A stretch of DNA of 64,000 nt from Sabellastarte sp. h YS-2021 (taxonomy: Eukaryota; Annelida; Polychaeta; Sabellida; Sabellidae). A model generated the notes under the pieces. The model was given only the letters and a program-made list of their open reading frames with translations. It was not told the origin of the DNA and did not search any database. The translations under genes and the position numbers were made by a program. Positions 55,251-64,000 of the stretch are shown piece after piece (position 1 is the first letter of the stretch; the number at the start of each line of letters is the position of its first letter). The DNA lies in contig OZ024929.1 in NCBI GenBank assembly GCA_964017235.1, positions 164,843,609-164,907,608 of the forward strand, in the 5' to 3' direction.

Positions 55251-57735
55251 AATTTGTATCCACCCAAAAGACAACTCACCAAAGCCAGTGAACCATTGTT
55301 TGACCTTGAAGGAGGGGCCCAAGGTCAAATCTGAAAACATCAGAAGATTCCCAGCCTCTGACCTCCTATAAGTTGGTTTCATATTGCAAACCTCTAGGAC
55401 CAATAATAAGCAAGGTATCAGCACTTTTAAGTTTGGCTATCGTCGTTTGACCTTGGAGGAGAGGCCCAAGGTCAAATCTGACCACATCAAAAGATTCATA
55501 GGCCATGATTTCACTTTGCAAACCTCTAGGACCAATAATAAGCAAGTTATAAGCACTTTTAGGTTTGGATATCCTCATTTGACCTTGAAGGAGGCACCCA
55601 AGGTCAAATCCGACCACACCAGAAGATTCCTACCCCATGGTTTCCTATAAGTTGGTTTACCATCCCAAACCTGTACGACCAATAATAAGCAAGTTATAAG
55701 CACTTTTGAGTTTTGGTATCCTTGTATTACCTTGAAGGAGGGGTATAAGGTGAAATCTGACCACATCAAAAGATTTTCAGCACATCCAAAACTTCATGTT
55801 CACAAATAAATTAAAACTCAACCCTGATAAAACCGAGTTTATTTTGATAGGTTCGAAAAACAACCGTAAACAACTCCTTCCTCACTTTCCAATCAATATT
55901 CTTGGTAATCAGATCTCATCAGCACAAAGTGTCAAGAACCTCAGAGTGGTGTTTGACTCCAATTTCACTTTCTCCGACCATGTGTCACAGGTCATAAAGT
56001 CCACTAGAGCTCATGCAAGAGACCTCTACAGAATACGCCCCCTTCTAGACCTTAAAACATCAGTTCTTTTAGCCAATGCCTTGGTCAGCAGCAGATTGGA
56101 CTACTGCAATTCCCTGTTTCTATCACTCACAGACTTTGAGCTAAGAAGATTGCAACTAGTGCAAAACTCACTCTGCAGGGTTGTCACCTGTTCCTCAAAA
56201 TTTTCTCACATCACCCCTCAACTGAAAAAACTTCATTGGCTTCCAGTTAGGTATAGGGTACAATTCAAAATAGGCCTCATTACATATAAAATCCTCAACC
56301 AAGGTCAGCCTGTTTACCTAAGAGAACTAATCCACCCCTACACTTCCTTTAGAAATACTAGACAAAGTACCCCTAAACTCAAGTTCCTTCATACCCCCAC
56401 TTTTGACCGTAGAGTTCATAAATCAATTAAACACTTCTCAAATTCTTTTAGTCACTATGCCCCAGTTTTTTGGAACTCTCTCCCCTTCCAAATAAGAAAC
56501 AGTCCCTCTGTCGCATCTTTCAGGAAACACCTCAAAACGCACCTTTTCAACTCTAGCTTCCCAACTTAGTCTTCTTCCCTCTCGGTCCCACCCACAAACC
56601 TGGTACACTGACCTTGAACGCTCCTTGACTCTCCTTATAAGAAATGATTTTTGTTACTAGCGCACTGAGTTCCCCTTAGTGGGGAAGATATTGCGCCTGC
56701 AAAGCAGTAGATTAGATTAGATGATTTCCTATAAGTTGGTTTCACATTGCAAACATCTAGGACAAATAATAAGCGATTTATAAGCACTTTTAAGTTTGGC
56801 TATCCTTGTTCGACCTTGAAGGAGGGGTCCAAGGTTAAATCTGACCACACCAAAAGATTCCCAGCCAGTGATTTTTTGTAAGTTGGTTTACCATCCCAAA
56901 CCTGTACGGCCAATAATAAGTGAGTTATAAGCACTTTTAAGTTTCGCTATCCTCGTTTGACCTTGAAGGAGAGGTCCAAGGTCAAATCAGACCACACCAA
57001 AAGATTCCCAGCCCATGATTTCCTATAGGATGGTTTACCATCGCAAACCTCTAGGACCAAAAATAAGTGAGTTATAAGCACTTTTAAGTTTGGCTGTCCT
57101 TGCTTCACCTTAAAGGAGGGGTCCAAGGTGAAATGTGATCACACCAAAATATTCCCAGCCCATGATTTCCTATAGGTTGGTTTAACATCCCAAACCTCTA
57201 GGACCAATAATAAGCAAGTTCTAAGCACTTTTAAGTTTGGCTATCCTTGTTTGACCTTGAAGGAGTGGTACAAGTTCATATCTAACCACACCAGAAGATT
57301 GCCAGCCCATGATTTCCTATAGGTTTGTTTACAATCCCAAACCTGTAGGACCACTAATAAGTGAGTTATAAGCACTTTTAAGTTTGGCTATCCTTGTTTG
57401 ACCTTGAAGAGGGGGCCCAAGGTCAAATCTGTTCACACCAGAAGATTTCCAGCCCATGATTTTCTATATGTTGGTTTACCATCCCAAACCTGTACAACCA
57501 ATACTAAGCGAGTTATAAGCACTTTTAGGTTTGGCTATCCTCTTTCGACCTTGAAGGAGGGGTCCAAGGTCAAATCTGACCACATCAAAGATTCCCAGCC
57601 CATGATTTCCTGTAGGTTGGTTTACCATCCCAAACCTGTACAACCAATAATAAGTGAGTTATAAGCACTTTTAAGTTTGGCTATCCTCGTTTGACCTTGA
57701 AGGAGGGGTCCAAGGTCAAATCTGACTTTACTGGG
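55251..57735 (+). repeat. Family B array, interrupted by a Rex1-type LINE
   Basis: About ten 146-bp monomers in two blocks (55,290-55,785 and 56,721-57,735). The break falls inside one monomer and the sequence resumes in register on the other side (CAGCACAT / GATTTCCTATAAG). No right-end hairpin; the array stops abruptly at about 57,735 beside LINE sequence. Confidence 0.92.
55786..56720 (+). mobile_element. 5'-truncated Rex1/CR1-type LINE, last 935 bp, with a 257-residue open frame
   Basis: The frame 55796-56569 encodes the end of the RT: KLKLNPDKTEFILIGS (RT thumb-side motif), DSNFTFSDHVSQVIKSTRAH, SRLDYCNSLF, LKKLHWLPVRYRVQFKI and FWNSLPFQIRNSPSVASFRK, then a stop. It lacks the endonuclease and YADD palm, so it is inactive despite an unbroken frame. 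The 3' UTR ends with GTAGATTAGATTAG, the ATTAG tail shared with the copy at 22590. Insertion is into a family B monomer. Confidence 0.9.
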
Positions 57736-57799
57736 AGTAAGGACAATATAAAGAATATGACCATGAAGGTGGGCACACAGCTGTACTGACTGATATTAC

Positions 57800-58920
57800 A
57801 TGATCCAATAGGATTCACAAAATTGGCACTATCCTTTGTGGATGCATCTACATGAATATGGAAATTGCCTCAAGTTAAAAATGTTTTACTATTTTACTTT
57901 GGAATGTGGACTATAAGATTTTGCCTTCAGTTATAGCACTGAGGATTAAGAAAGTTTGCCTCATGTGATTGGTTATACTCAAAAAGGTAAATGTTTGTCT
58001 GGTTGATAATATAATGTCTACTTTAAAAAGTTATGGTTACAAAGGCCTTCTTATATTATTGAACTTTGAGAAAGCTTTCAATTCCTTGGAGTGGTCATAT
58101 ATTAAAAATATTCTGCAAGCATATAATTTTTGGAAGGACTTCATAGCTTTGTTGAACCTGCTTTATACAGGAACTATAAACTGTGCCATAAATAATGGGC
58201 GTTTTACTGAATTTTTCAAGCTAGAAGATATGGTGTAGACAGGATGACTCCCTCAGTCCCTATATCTTCATCTTGGCTATTGAACCTTTGGCTAGAATGA
58301 TTGCTTGAAGACAGTGAAATAAAAGGCATTATACTAAAAGGAAGAGAATTCAAGTTAGGGCAATATGCAGATGATATGTTTTAATGATTGAACCTTCTGA
58401 AGTTGAAATGAAAACAGACTTTCATAATATTTTATGAATTTTATTTAATTTCTGGCGTGAAATTAAAATATGACAAGACAAATATTGTCTGTTTAGGAAA
58501 CCAAAGGTCCCTCAATACAATATGTGAAGAGTTACAAATAAGGTGTGTAACATCTTTCACCTTACTTGGTATAAAGCTTGATACAAATCTCATAATTATA
58601 CCAGATATCAGTTACAATTCAAAAATAATCAATATTTAAGGATTGTTAAAGGCATATAATCAAAGAAAATTGTGATTAATTGGAACAATAACAGTCTTCA
58701 AAACTCTTGCGGTTCCTAAACTGGTCATTCTTTCAAAAGTACTACCTTTACCAAGTGAAGACCTTGTTAAACAATTGAAACAATATTTAGAGCTTTTTTA
58801 TTTGGGACAACGGAAAACTAAGGTTACCACTATCACAGCTTTAAAAAAATATCCCTGATGGAGGTTTGAAATAGACCAATATAACTGCTTTAGATTTAGC
58901 CCTCAAGTTGTCATGGATTC
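57800..58920 (+). pseudogene. Tx1/L1-type LINE reverse transcriptase relic
   Basis: The plus strand reads DYKILPSVIALRIKKV (about 57918), GYKGLLILLNFEKAFNSLEW (about 58035), then YIKNILQAYNFWKDFI, LYTGTINCAINNGRF and DSLSPYIFILAIEPLA. QYADDM with the catalytic Asp pair appears near 58370, and GGLK and LALKLSWI near 58860-58915. Frames change repeatedly. Same clade as the LINE at 6.4 kb but not an obvious continuation of it. Confidence 0.8.
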
Positions 58921-58922
58921 CA

Positions 58923-59300
58923 TTACTTGTGTCCATTAATGGTGATTAGAAAGTCAATATGAAGTGGCAAGCAATTTAAGAAAAGAAATCTAGAGCTTAG
59001 ATTTACTATGCTTATGGTATCTCCAGAGGAGAATACAAATGTGTTACTGATTGAAAACAGGAACTCAAAAAGGTTAAGCACTTCATCCAGAACAGCTTTT
59101 GAACAGGGACAAGGTGGACGATATAGACATGTAAGCAGAAAGGATCTAGTGGGAGAAGTTATTAAGATAATAATGCTCTCAAAAGTCATATAGAAAGGGG
59201 AATCAACAGGTTTGTATTTGATTTCACTCTGAATTAGGAAAACCCACACCACTACCAAAACCATACAATCTTGGTTCATGACACAGCTTAAAATGTGCAG
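58923..59300 (-). pseudogene. Rex1/CR1-type LINE endonuclease fragment
   Basis: The minus strand gives GGVGVFLIQ-like sequence, then SEIKYKPVDSPFYMTFESII and SFLLTCLYRPPCP, the central endonuclease block with the YRPP motif. The GDFN box expected next is damaged (SSGDTISIVN). Ends against the plus-strand LINE relic. Confidence 0.6.
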
Positions 59301-59519
59301 GAGTCACTGAGTGAAGGAGACTGTCAGTATCCTGTGGTAAGTCTGTACGTGAGTCTCCACCAATGCATGAAAATCCAAACCATGTGAAGTGATGTACTGT
59401 AAACTTTGTGGTGGAATGTACTAAAACTTTTTGAGTAATGTTAACTTGAGTGTTGTCCAGAGTAACCAGAACAAATCATCTGAGTTAAAAGTGATTAGTC
59501 ATGCTGACTCAGAGAAACT

Positions 59520-59683
59520 AAAGAGACCCACGGTTGCCTAGTGGTTGGCAAGTTTGGCATCTAATCACAGGTTGTCACCTCTGTGTGGGGTTCAACTCTC
59601 ATAAGTGTCAATACAGAGGACCTGTCGAAATATGGCCCTGGCTGTTGAATGGGACGTAAAACCCCAACTTTGAACTTTGTCAG
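59520..59683 (+). mobile_element. SINE family 2, near full length, 9-bp target duplication
   Basis: A-box region GTTGCCTAGTGGTTGGCAAG, B-box GGGGTTCAACTCTC, body CCTGTCGAAATATGGCCCTG, tail GGGACGTAAAACCCCAAC. Flanked by AGAGAAACT at 59511-59519 and 59684-59692. The tail GACGTAAAACCCCAA is shared with SINE family 1. Confidence 0.85.
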
Positions 59684-59809
59684 AGAGAAACTGAAAATGG
59701 TATAAAATGTGCTTAATTCAGCCAGTAAGTTTTAAGTAAGTAGGTACATATTTTAAAGTGTACATCATTTAAAGGATTTTTATTCAACTTAATAAACAAC
59801 TTAACTGAG

Positions 59810-59832
59810 GATGGATGGATGGATAGATGGAT
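59810..59832 (+). repeat. (GATG) microsatellite
   Basis: GAGGATGGATGGATGGATAG, a short tetranucleotide run. Confidence 0.85.
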
Positions 59833-60410
59833 TACATAACAATGAAAAAATAAATGCTGAAAGGAAATGTCTGAAGTTCAAATTAACTTATAAGTAAACA
59901 TCCCTAAATTTGACATAACTGACAACATATGATTTCAATTTATATAACATATGGTTTCAATTTATATAACATATAATCTATTTATAAATGTTAACCAAGA
60001 AAATGCTAATTTGAACCGTTGGTCAAGATGATATATACTAATGTAACTAATATAAGATATATGATTTGAATATTTATTTGAAATGTTTCTTTTAAGAAAG
60101 CTATTTTAGGGTTGTTGAAGCTACAGTGTATTCGGAATGGAGTTTAGTGAGCTAGCTTAACATATTCGGGCGTAATGCCTGACCATCTTTTAACTTTAGA
60201 CATAACCGGTTAAAACTTTGTTGTGAGTGAAGTCGGTGGGCCTCCAAATGTAACATGCTGGAAGGATAATGTCACTGAAGGTACTGTATAGTGATTTTGT
60301 CTGTTTTATGCAATGTTACAAAGGTAACACCAGTTAGCTATTTCCCTGAAGCTATGGTTTTCCGAAGCGCCCCAACCTTGCCCGCCGTTTTAGAGTACAC
60401 GGGTGGTCAT

Positions 60411-60956
60411 GGTGTACGTGCAACTCGCTGACAAGACAAGTCGCTGACACTAACTCGCTGACACAACTCGCTGACAATATGCAAATCAGATATGGCAGAT
60501 TAAACAGATGTTATACTAGTTTCCTAACAATATTTTATAAAATGGAAGCATAGACGCAGACTTTAAACTGCAGAAATCACGTCAACAGCAACCAAGTCAT
60601 TAATATTCATGAGAAGATATGAGGTCACGGGTTTCACCTTGCATTTCCTAACAATATTTTATAAAATGGACGTCTTGACAAAGATTAAATACTTTAAACG
60701 ACAGAACTCGCGGCCATAGCACCCAAGTCATTAATATTCATGAGAAGATGAGGTCATGGATTTCCCCTGGCATTTCCTAACAATATTTTATAAAATGGAC
60801 GTCTCGACGAATTTCAAATATTTTAAACTACAGAACTCACGGCCATAAGCAAACAAGATAACATGTATATATACGCACATATATATTTCTTGTCAGCGAG
60901 TTGTGTCAGCGAGTTTCCGTTAGCGACTTCCTATGACAGCGAGTTGCACGTAAATC
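60411..60956. mobile_element. TIR element of 546 bp with 65-bp compound ends
   Basis: The left end TACGTGCAACTCGCTGACA, then AACTCGCTGACACAACTCGC, is inverted at the right end (GGCGA-free complement: TTGTCAGCGAGTTGTGTCAG ... GCGAGTTGCACGTA). CTCGCTGACA repeats three to four times in each arm. GTGGTCAT flanks both sides (60403-60410 and 60957-60964), an 8-bp duplication; TA/TA is the alternative reading. The interior holds family E monomers. Confidence 0.82.
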
Positions 60957-61169
60957 GTGGTCATTTAAGATAACGGCAAGGTTATGTCCCGGGACGTCCC
61001 AATATGTAACATTTTGGCTACTGCAGTATATGTCGGGAAGTGCTTTATATCACGGGATGCCTTGTTTTAGGATTGTAGCAATATTTTACAAAATGAAAAC
61101 CTAAAAACATCAAATGCTTTAAACTCAGAACTCACGGTAGCCCTAATGTAGGCTGTTAGTAAATTTGCG

Positions 61170-61344
61170 TTTTTTTTTTTTTTTGAAGTGCATTAGATAT
61201 TTTTTAAGAAGTGTATTTAATGAATACCACTATGTGTTTTTGTTTTGTGAATGTTTTGTTGTGTCATGTACGTAGTTATGTCTCTGTGAATTGTCAATAA
61301 CCATGTCATTAGTGTATAATAAAAAAATTAAAAAAAAAAAAAAA
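61170..61344 (+). mobile_element. Retroposed 3'-end sequence with poly(A) and 9-bp target duplication
   Basis: Begins with T15 and ends GTATAATAAAAAAATT followed by A18; AATAAA precedes the tail. Flanked by AAATTTGCG at 61161-61169 and 61345-61353. Probably a short processed transcript fragment. Confidence 0.75.
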
Positions 61345-61582
61345 AAAATTTGCGTTACCGCATACTAAGCGGTTGACCGCTATTAGATATAGTTAACATC
61401 CTATTTTAGGGCTAAACTCACGGCAGTAGCACCAACTCATTAATATTCATGAGAAGATATGAGGTCGTGGATTTCCAGAGGTTTTCTTACAATATTTTAT
61501 AAAATAGAAGCTTCAATGAAGAATTGAAGATCAAATACCTTAAACTCGAGAACTCACAGCAGTAGAACCAACTCATTAATAT

Positions 61583-61925
61583 TAGTGCTGCGACTCGGTC
61601 CGCAGAAACCACTCGATTATCGCCCACATGTGATCGGCAGACATTAAAATCATACAAAATTTACAGAGTAAATAACTAATCCAAACTTTCATGTAATATT
61701 TTTGTACATTTCAACAATTCTAAGGCAATTTCTTTGGGACAAAAACTGCTCCATGTTTATTTTACAGAAAATCACTTCCTCTTTTGTTTGATTTGACTGG
61801 AAACATACTAGAACTCAACCCTTTTTCGGCATCCCGAATTATGGCTTTTTTGATCGATGCATTGCAAGTGATGCAGTCATTGATCAGTGCATCGAATGGA
61901 CCACTAATTAATCGGTGCAGCACTA
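61583..61925. mobile_element. Non-autonomous hAT (MITE), 343 bp
   Basis: The ends TAGTGCTGC and GCAGCACTA are inverted repeats, and the 8-bp duplications ATTAATAT lie at 61575-61582 and 61926-61933. TAGTGCTGC with an ATTAATCG-like subterminal region is a familiar hAT end type. Inserted inside a family E monomer. Confidence 0.92.
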
Positions 61926-62289
61926 ATTAATATTCATGAGAAGATATGAGGTCGTGGATTTCCAGGGGTTTTCTTACAATATTTTATAAAATGGAAGCTT
62001 CTATGAAGATCAAATACCTTAAACTCGAGAACTCACAGCAGTAGCACCAACTCATTAATAATTTAATATTCATGAGAAGATATGAGGTTGTGGATTTCCA
62101 GGGTTTTTCTTAAAATATTTTATAAAATGGAAGCTTCAATGAAGATCAAATACCTTAAAATCGAGAACTCACGGCAGTAATACCAACTCATTAATATTCA
62201 CGAGAAGATATGAGGTCACAGATTTCCATGAAAACTAACGATAAAAAAATCAACCAATGAAATTATTTCCTGATATTTAGCCAGTAATT

Positions 62290-62315
62290 GTATCCACGAC
62301 GCGAAGCGGGGATAC
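62290..62315. repeat. Hairpin cap of tandem-core element family C
   Basis: GTATCC ... GGATAC outer arms with an inner CGC-GAA-GCG stem. Confidence 0.75.
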
Positions 62316-62935
62316 TATGGATTCATCATTGTCCACGTCATCGTCCGCAGAGATTTCTTGTTAGCGACCTACAGTCCACATTTCTTTCCAGATTTCTTTC
62401 ATATTTGGCAGGTGGCTTGATATGGTGGAGACTCGCCACCCTATCTTTTTTGGTAGGCTTTATGTCTAAATTAGGCCTGTGGTAGACAAAAATGTCTAAA
62501 ATGTGGAATGTTGCTTGTTAGCGACCTACAGTCCACATTTCTTTCATATTTGGCAGGTGGCTTGGTATGCTAGAGGACTCGCCACCCTATCTTTTTGGTA
62601 GGGTTTATGTGTAAATTAGGCCTGTGGTAGACAAAAATGTCTAAAATGTGGAATATTGCTTGTTAGCGACCTACAGTCCACATTTCTTTCCAGATTTCTT
62701 TCATATTTATTTTATTTGGGGTTTTACGTCGCTTTCAACACTGTACAGGTCATATCACGACGGGTAGTTGGAAGGGCAGAGGAAACCAGTACATATAGTT
62801 CGCTAGGGTTCTGTACTGTAAACTGCTGACCAACGGCAAGCAACTACCAGCTTTCCCACTTACGGCCATGACGGGGATCGAACCCCGGCCGCAGAGGTGG
62901 GAAGTCTTTCATATTTGGCAGGTGGCTTATCGCTT
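62316..62935 (+). repeat. Family C first tandem block (145-157-bp units), split by a SINE
   Basis: CTTGTTAGCGACCTACAGTC starts at 62357, 62514 and 62658. Units also share TTTCATATTTGGCAGGTGGC and GGTAGACAAAAATGTC. The third unit is interrupted by a SINE at 62709. Confidence 0.88.
62709..62904 (-). mobile_element. tRNA-derived SINE (family 1), head-truncated, 12-bp target duplication
   Basis: Tail complement GGGGTTTTACGTCGCTTTC at the left; the B-box region GGGGATCGAACCCCGGCC is near the right end, which stops at GAGGTGGGAAG before the A-box. Flanked by TCTTTCATATTT at 62697-62708 and 62905-62916. Confidence 0.9.
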
Positions 62936-64000
62936 AAAAGTATTGCAGATAGCCAATTTTTCTCAAATAACTCATTCACCTACTTTTGGAAGAGCTTTTA
63001 CTTGGTGAAGTTTCAGACCCCTAGCTAATTATTGACCTACTCAAAATGAGTAAATGCGAATTATCTCTAAAAGTATTGCGGATAGCCAATTTGTCTCAAA
63101 TAACTCATTCATCTACTTTTGGGAGAGCTTTCACATGGTGAAGTTCCAGACCCGTAGCAACTTACTTATAACTTGAAAAGTATTGCATTTAGACCACTTT
63201 ATTAAAATATGTTATTCAGCTACTTTTTCCATAGCTACAACATGGTGAGTAACTTGGGCGTCTATCTCAATAGCTAAGTGAGTAATAGCTACTTTTGAAT
63301 AACTCATTCACCTACTTTTGGGAGAGCTTTCACTTGGTGAAGTTTCAGACCCGTACCTAATTACTCGCCAACTCAAAATGAGTAAATGCTAATTATCTCT
63401 AAAAGTATTGCGGATACCCAATTTTTATCAAATAACTCATTCATCTACTTTTCGAAGAGCTTTCACATGGTGAAGTTTCAAACCCATAGCTAATTACTCA
63501 CCTACTCAAAATGAGTAAATGCGAATTATCTCTAAAAGTATTGCACATAGCCAATTTTTCTCAAATAACTCCTTCACCTACTTTTGGGAGAGCTTTCACT
63601 TGGTTAAGTTTCAGACCCGTAGCTAATTACTCACCTACTCTAAATGAGTAAATGCTAATTATCTCTAAAAGTATTGCAGATAGCCAGTATTTCTCAAATA
63701 ACTCATTCATCTACTTTTGGGAGAGCTTTCACATGGTGAATTTTCAGATCCGTAGCTAATTACTCACCTACTCAAAATGAGTAAAAGCCTATTATCACTG
63801 AAAGTATTTCAGATAGCCAGTATTTCTCAAATAACTCATTCACCTACATTTTGGAGAACTTTCACATGCTAAAGTTTTTTTATGAATTTTTAAAAAAAAT
63901 TTTTAATGCATTAAAATTAATGAAATCATGCACTAAATCAATTATAACTTGAAAAGTATTGCATTTAGAGCACTTTGTTAAAATATGTTATTCAGCTACT
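62936..64000 (+). repeat. Family C second tandem block (about 133-bp monomer), runs off the window
   Basis: CTCTAAAAGTATTGCGGATA recurs at 63065, 63398, 63531 and 63663 (133-bp steps), with CAAATAACTCATTCATCTAC, TTTTGGGAGAGCTTTCACAT and CAGACCCGTAGCTAATTACT. Continues to base 64000. Confidence 0.93.

Larger units (their letters stand above)
60590..62260 (+). repeat. Family E tandem repeats (about 130-bp monomer), inside and outside the TIR element
   Basis: Landmarks are CATTAATATTCATGAGAAGA, TATGAGGTC.TGGATTTCC and ACAATATTTTATAAAATGGA, with AACTCACGGC. Monomers start near 60599, 60731, 61438, 61575, 61926 and 62063 with later insertions between some of them. Confidence 0.85.

Noticed and set aside
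62288..62485. 65-residue ORF at the family C cap
   Set aside because: Starts within the hairpin and runs through the tandem unit; no protein features.

Overview
The window is eukaryotic and mostly transposable-element and satellite DNA. It is AT-rich, its only clearly intact gene has a canonical GT-AG intron, and it carries tRNA-derived SINEs, several non-LTR retrotransposon clades, Ty3-type LTR elements, a Penelope-type GIY-YIG endonuclease relic, hAT DNA transposons and long tandem arrays. This mix, especially the hairpin-capped elements with tandem cores of about 130-170 bp and the SINE tail ending GACGTAAAACCCC, suggests a marine mollusc or a close lophotrochozoan. That is inference from repeat style; no host housekeeping gene is visible to confirm it.

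Layout. 1-1.0 kb: Ty3 reverse transcriptase relic (-). 5.0-8.5 kb: decayed Tx1/L1-type LINE (+). 9.3-10.6 kb: small C2H2 zinc-finger gene or gene relic (-) in three overlapping frames. 10.85-20.57 kb: hairpin-capped element whose 169-bp monomer is amplified to about 53 copies (9.3 kb). 20.8-26 kb: SINEs, Penelope relic, Tx1-type LINE 3' end, Rex1-type LINE tail, 146-bp array and an LTR-like repeat. 26-30 kb (-): unrecognised ORFs with a TATA box, and an envelope-like ORF cut off by palindromic MITEs. 31-33 kb: more tandem-core elements. 33.1-37.0 kb: a complete hAT transposon with perfect 8-bp target duplication and an uninterrupted 661-residue BED/hATC transposase in two exons. 37-41 kb: tandem-core elements and a permuted tRNA-like sequence. 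44-46.6 kb: a repeat of about 505 bp split by a 1.39-kb non-autonomous hAT. 46.6-51.3 kb (-): Ty3/gypsy element with gag, protease, RNase H, integrase and env-like remnants but no reverse transcriptase core. 52.6-53.2 kb: LTR with polypurine tract. 55.2-57.7 kb: 146-bp array split by a Rex1-type LINE. 57.8-59.3 kb: LINE relics. 59.5-64 kb: SINEs, TIR elements and three further arrays.

The parts are related by nesting. Many insertions have readable target duplications, so their relative order can be deduced. Only the hAT transposase looks able to encode a working protein. The recurring theme is a set of hairpin-capped, tandem-core repeats (families A-D below), whose monomers are rich in palindromes or in nuclear-receptor-like AGGTCA half-sites.
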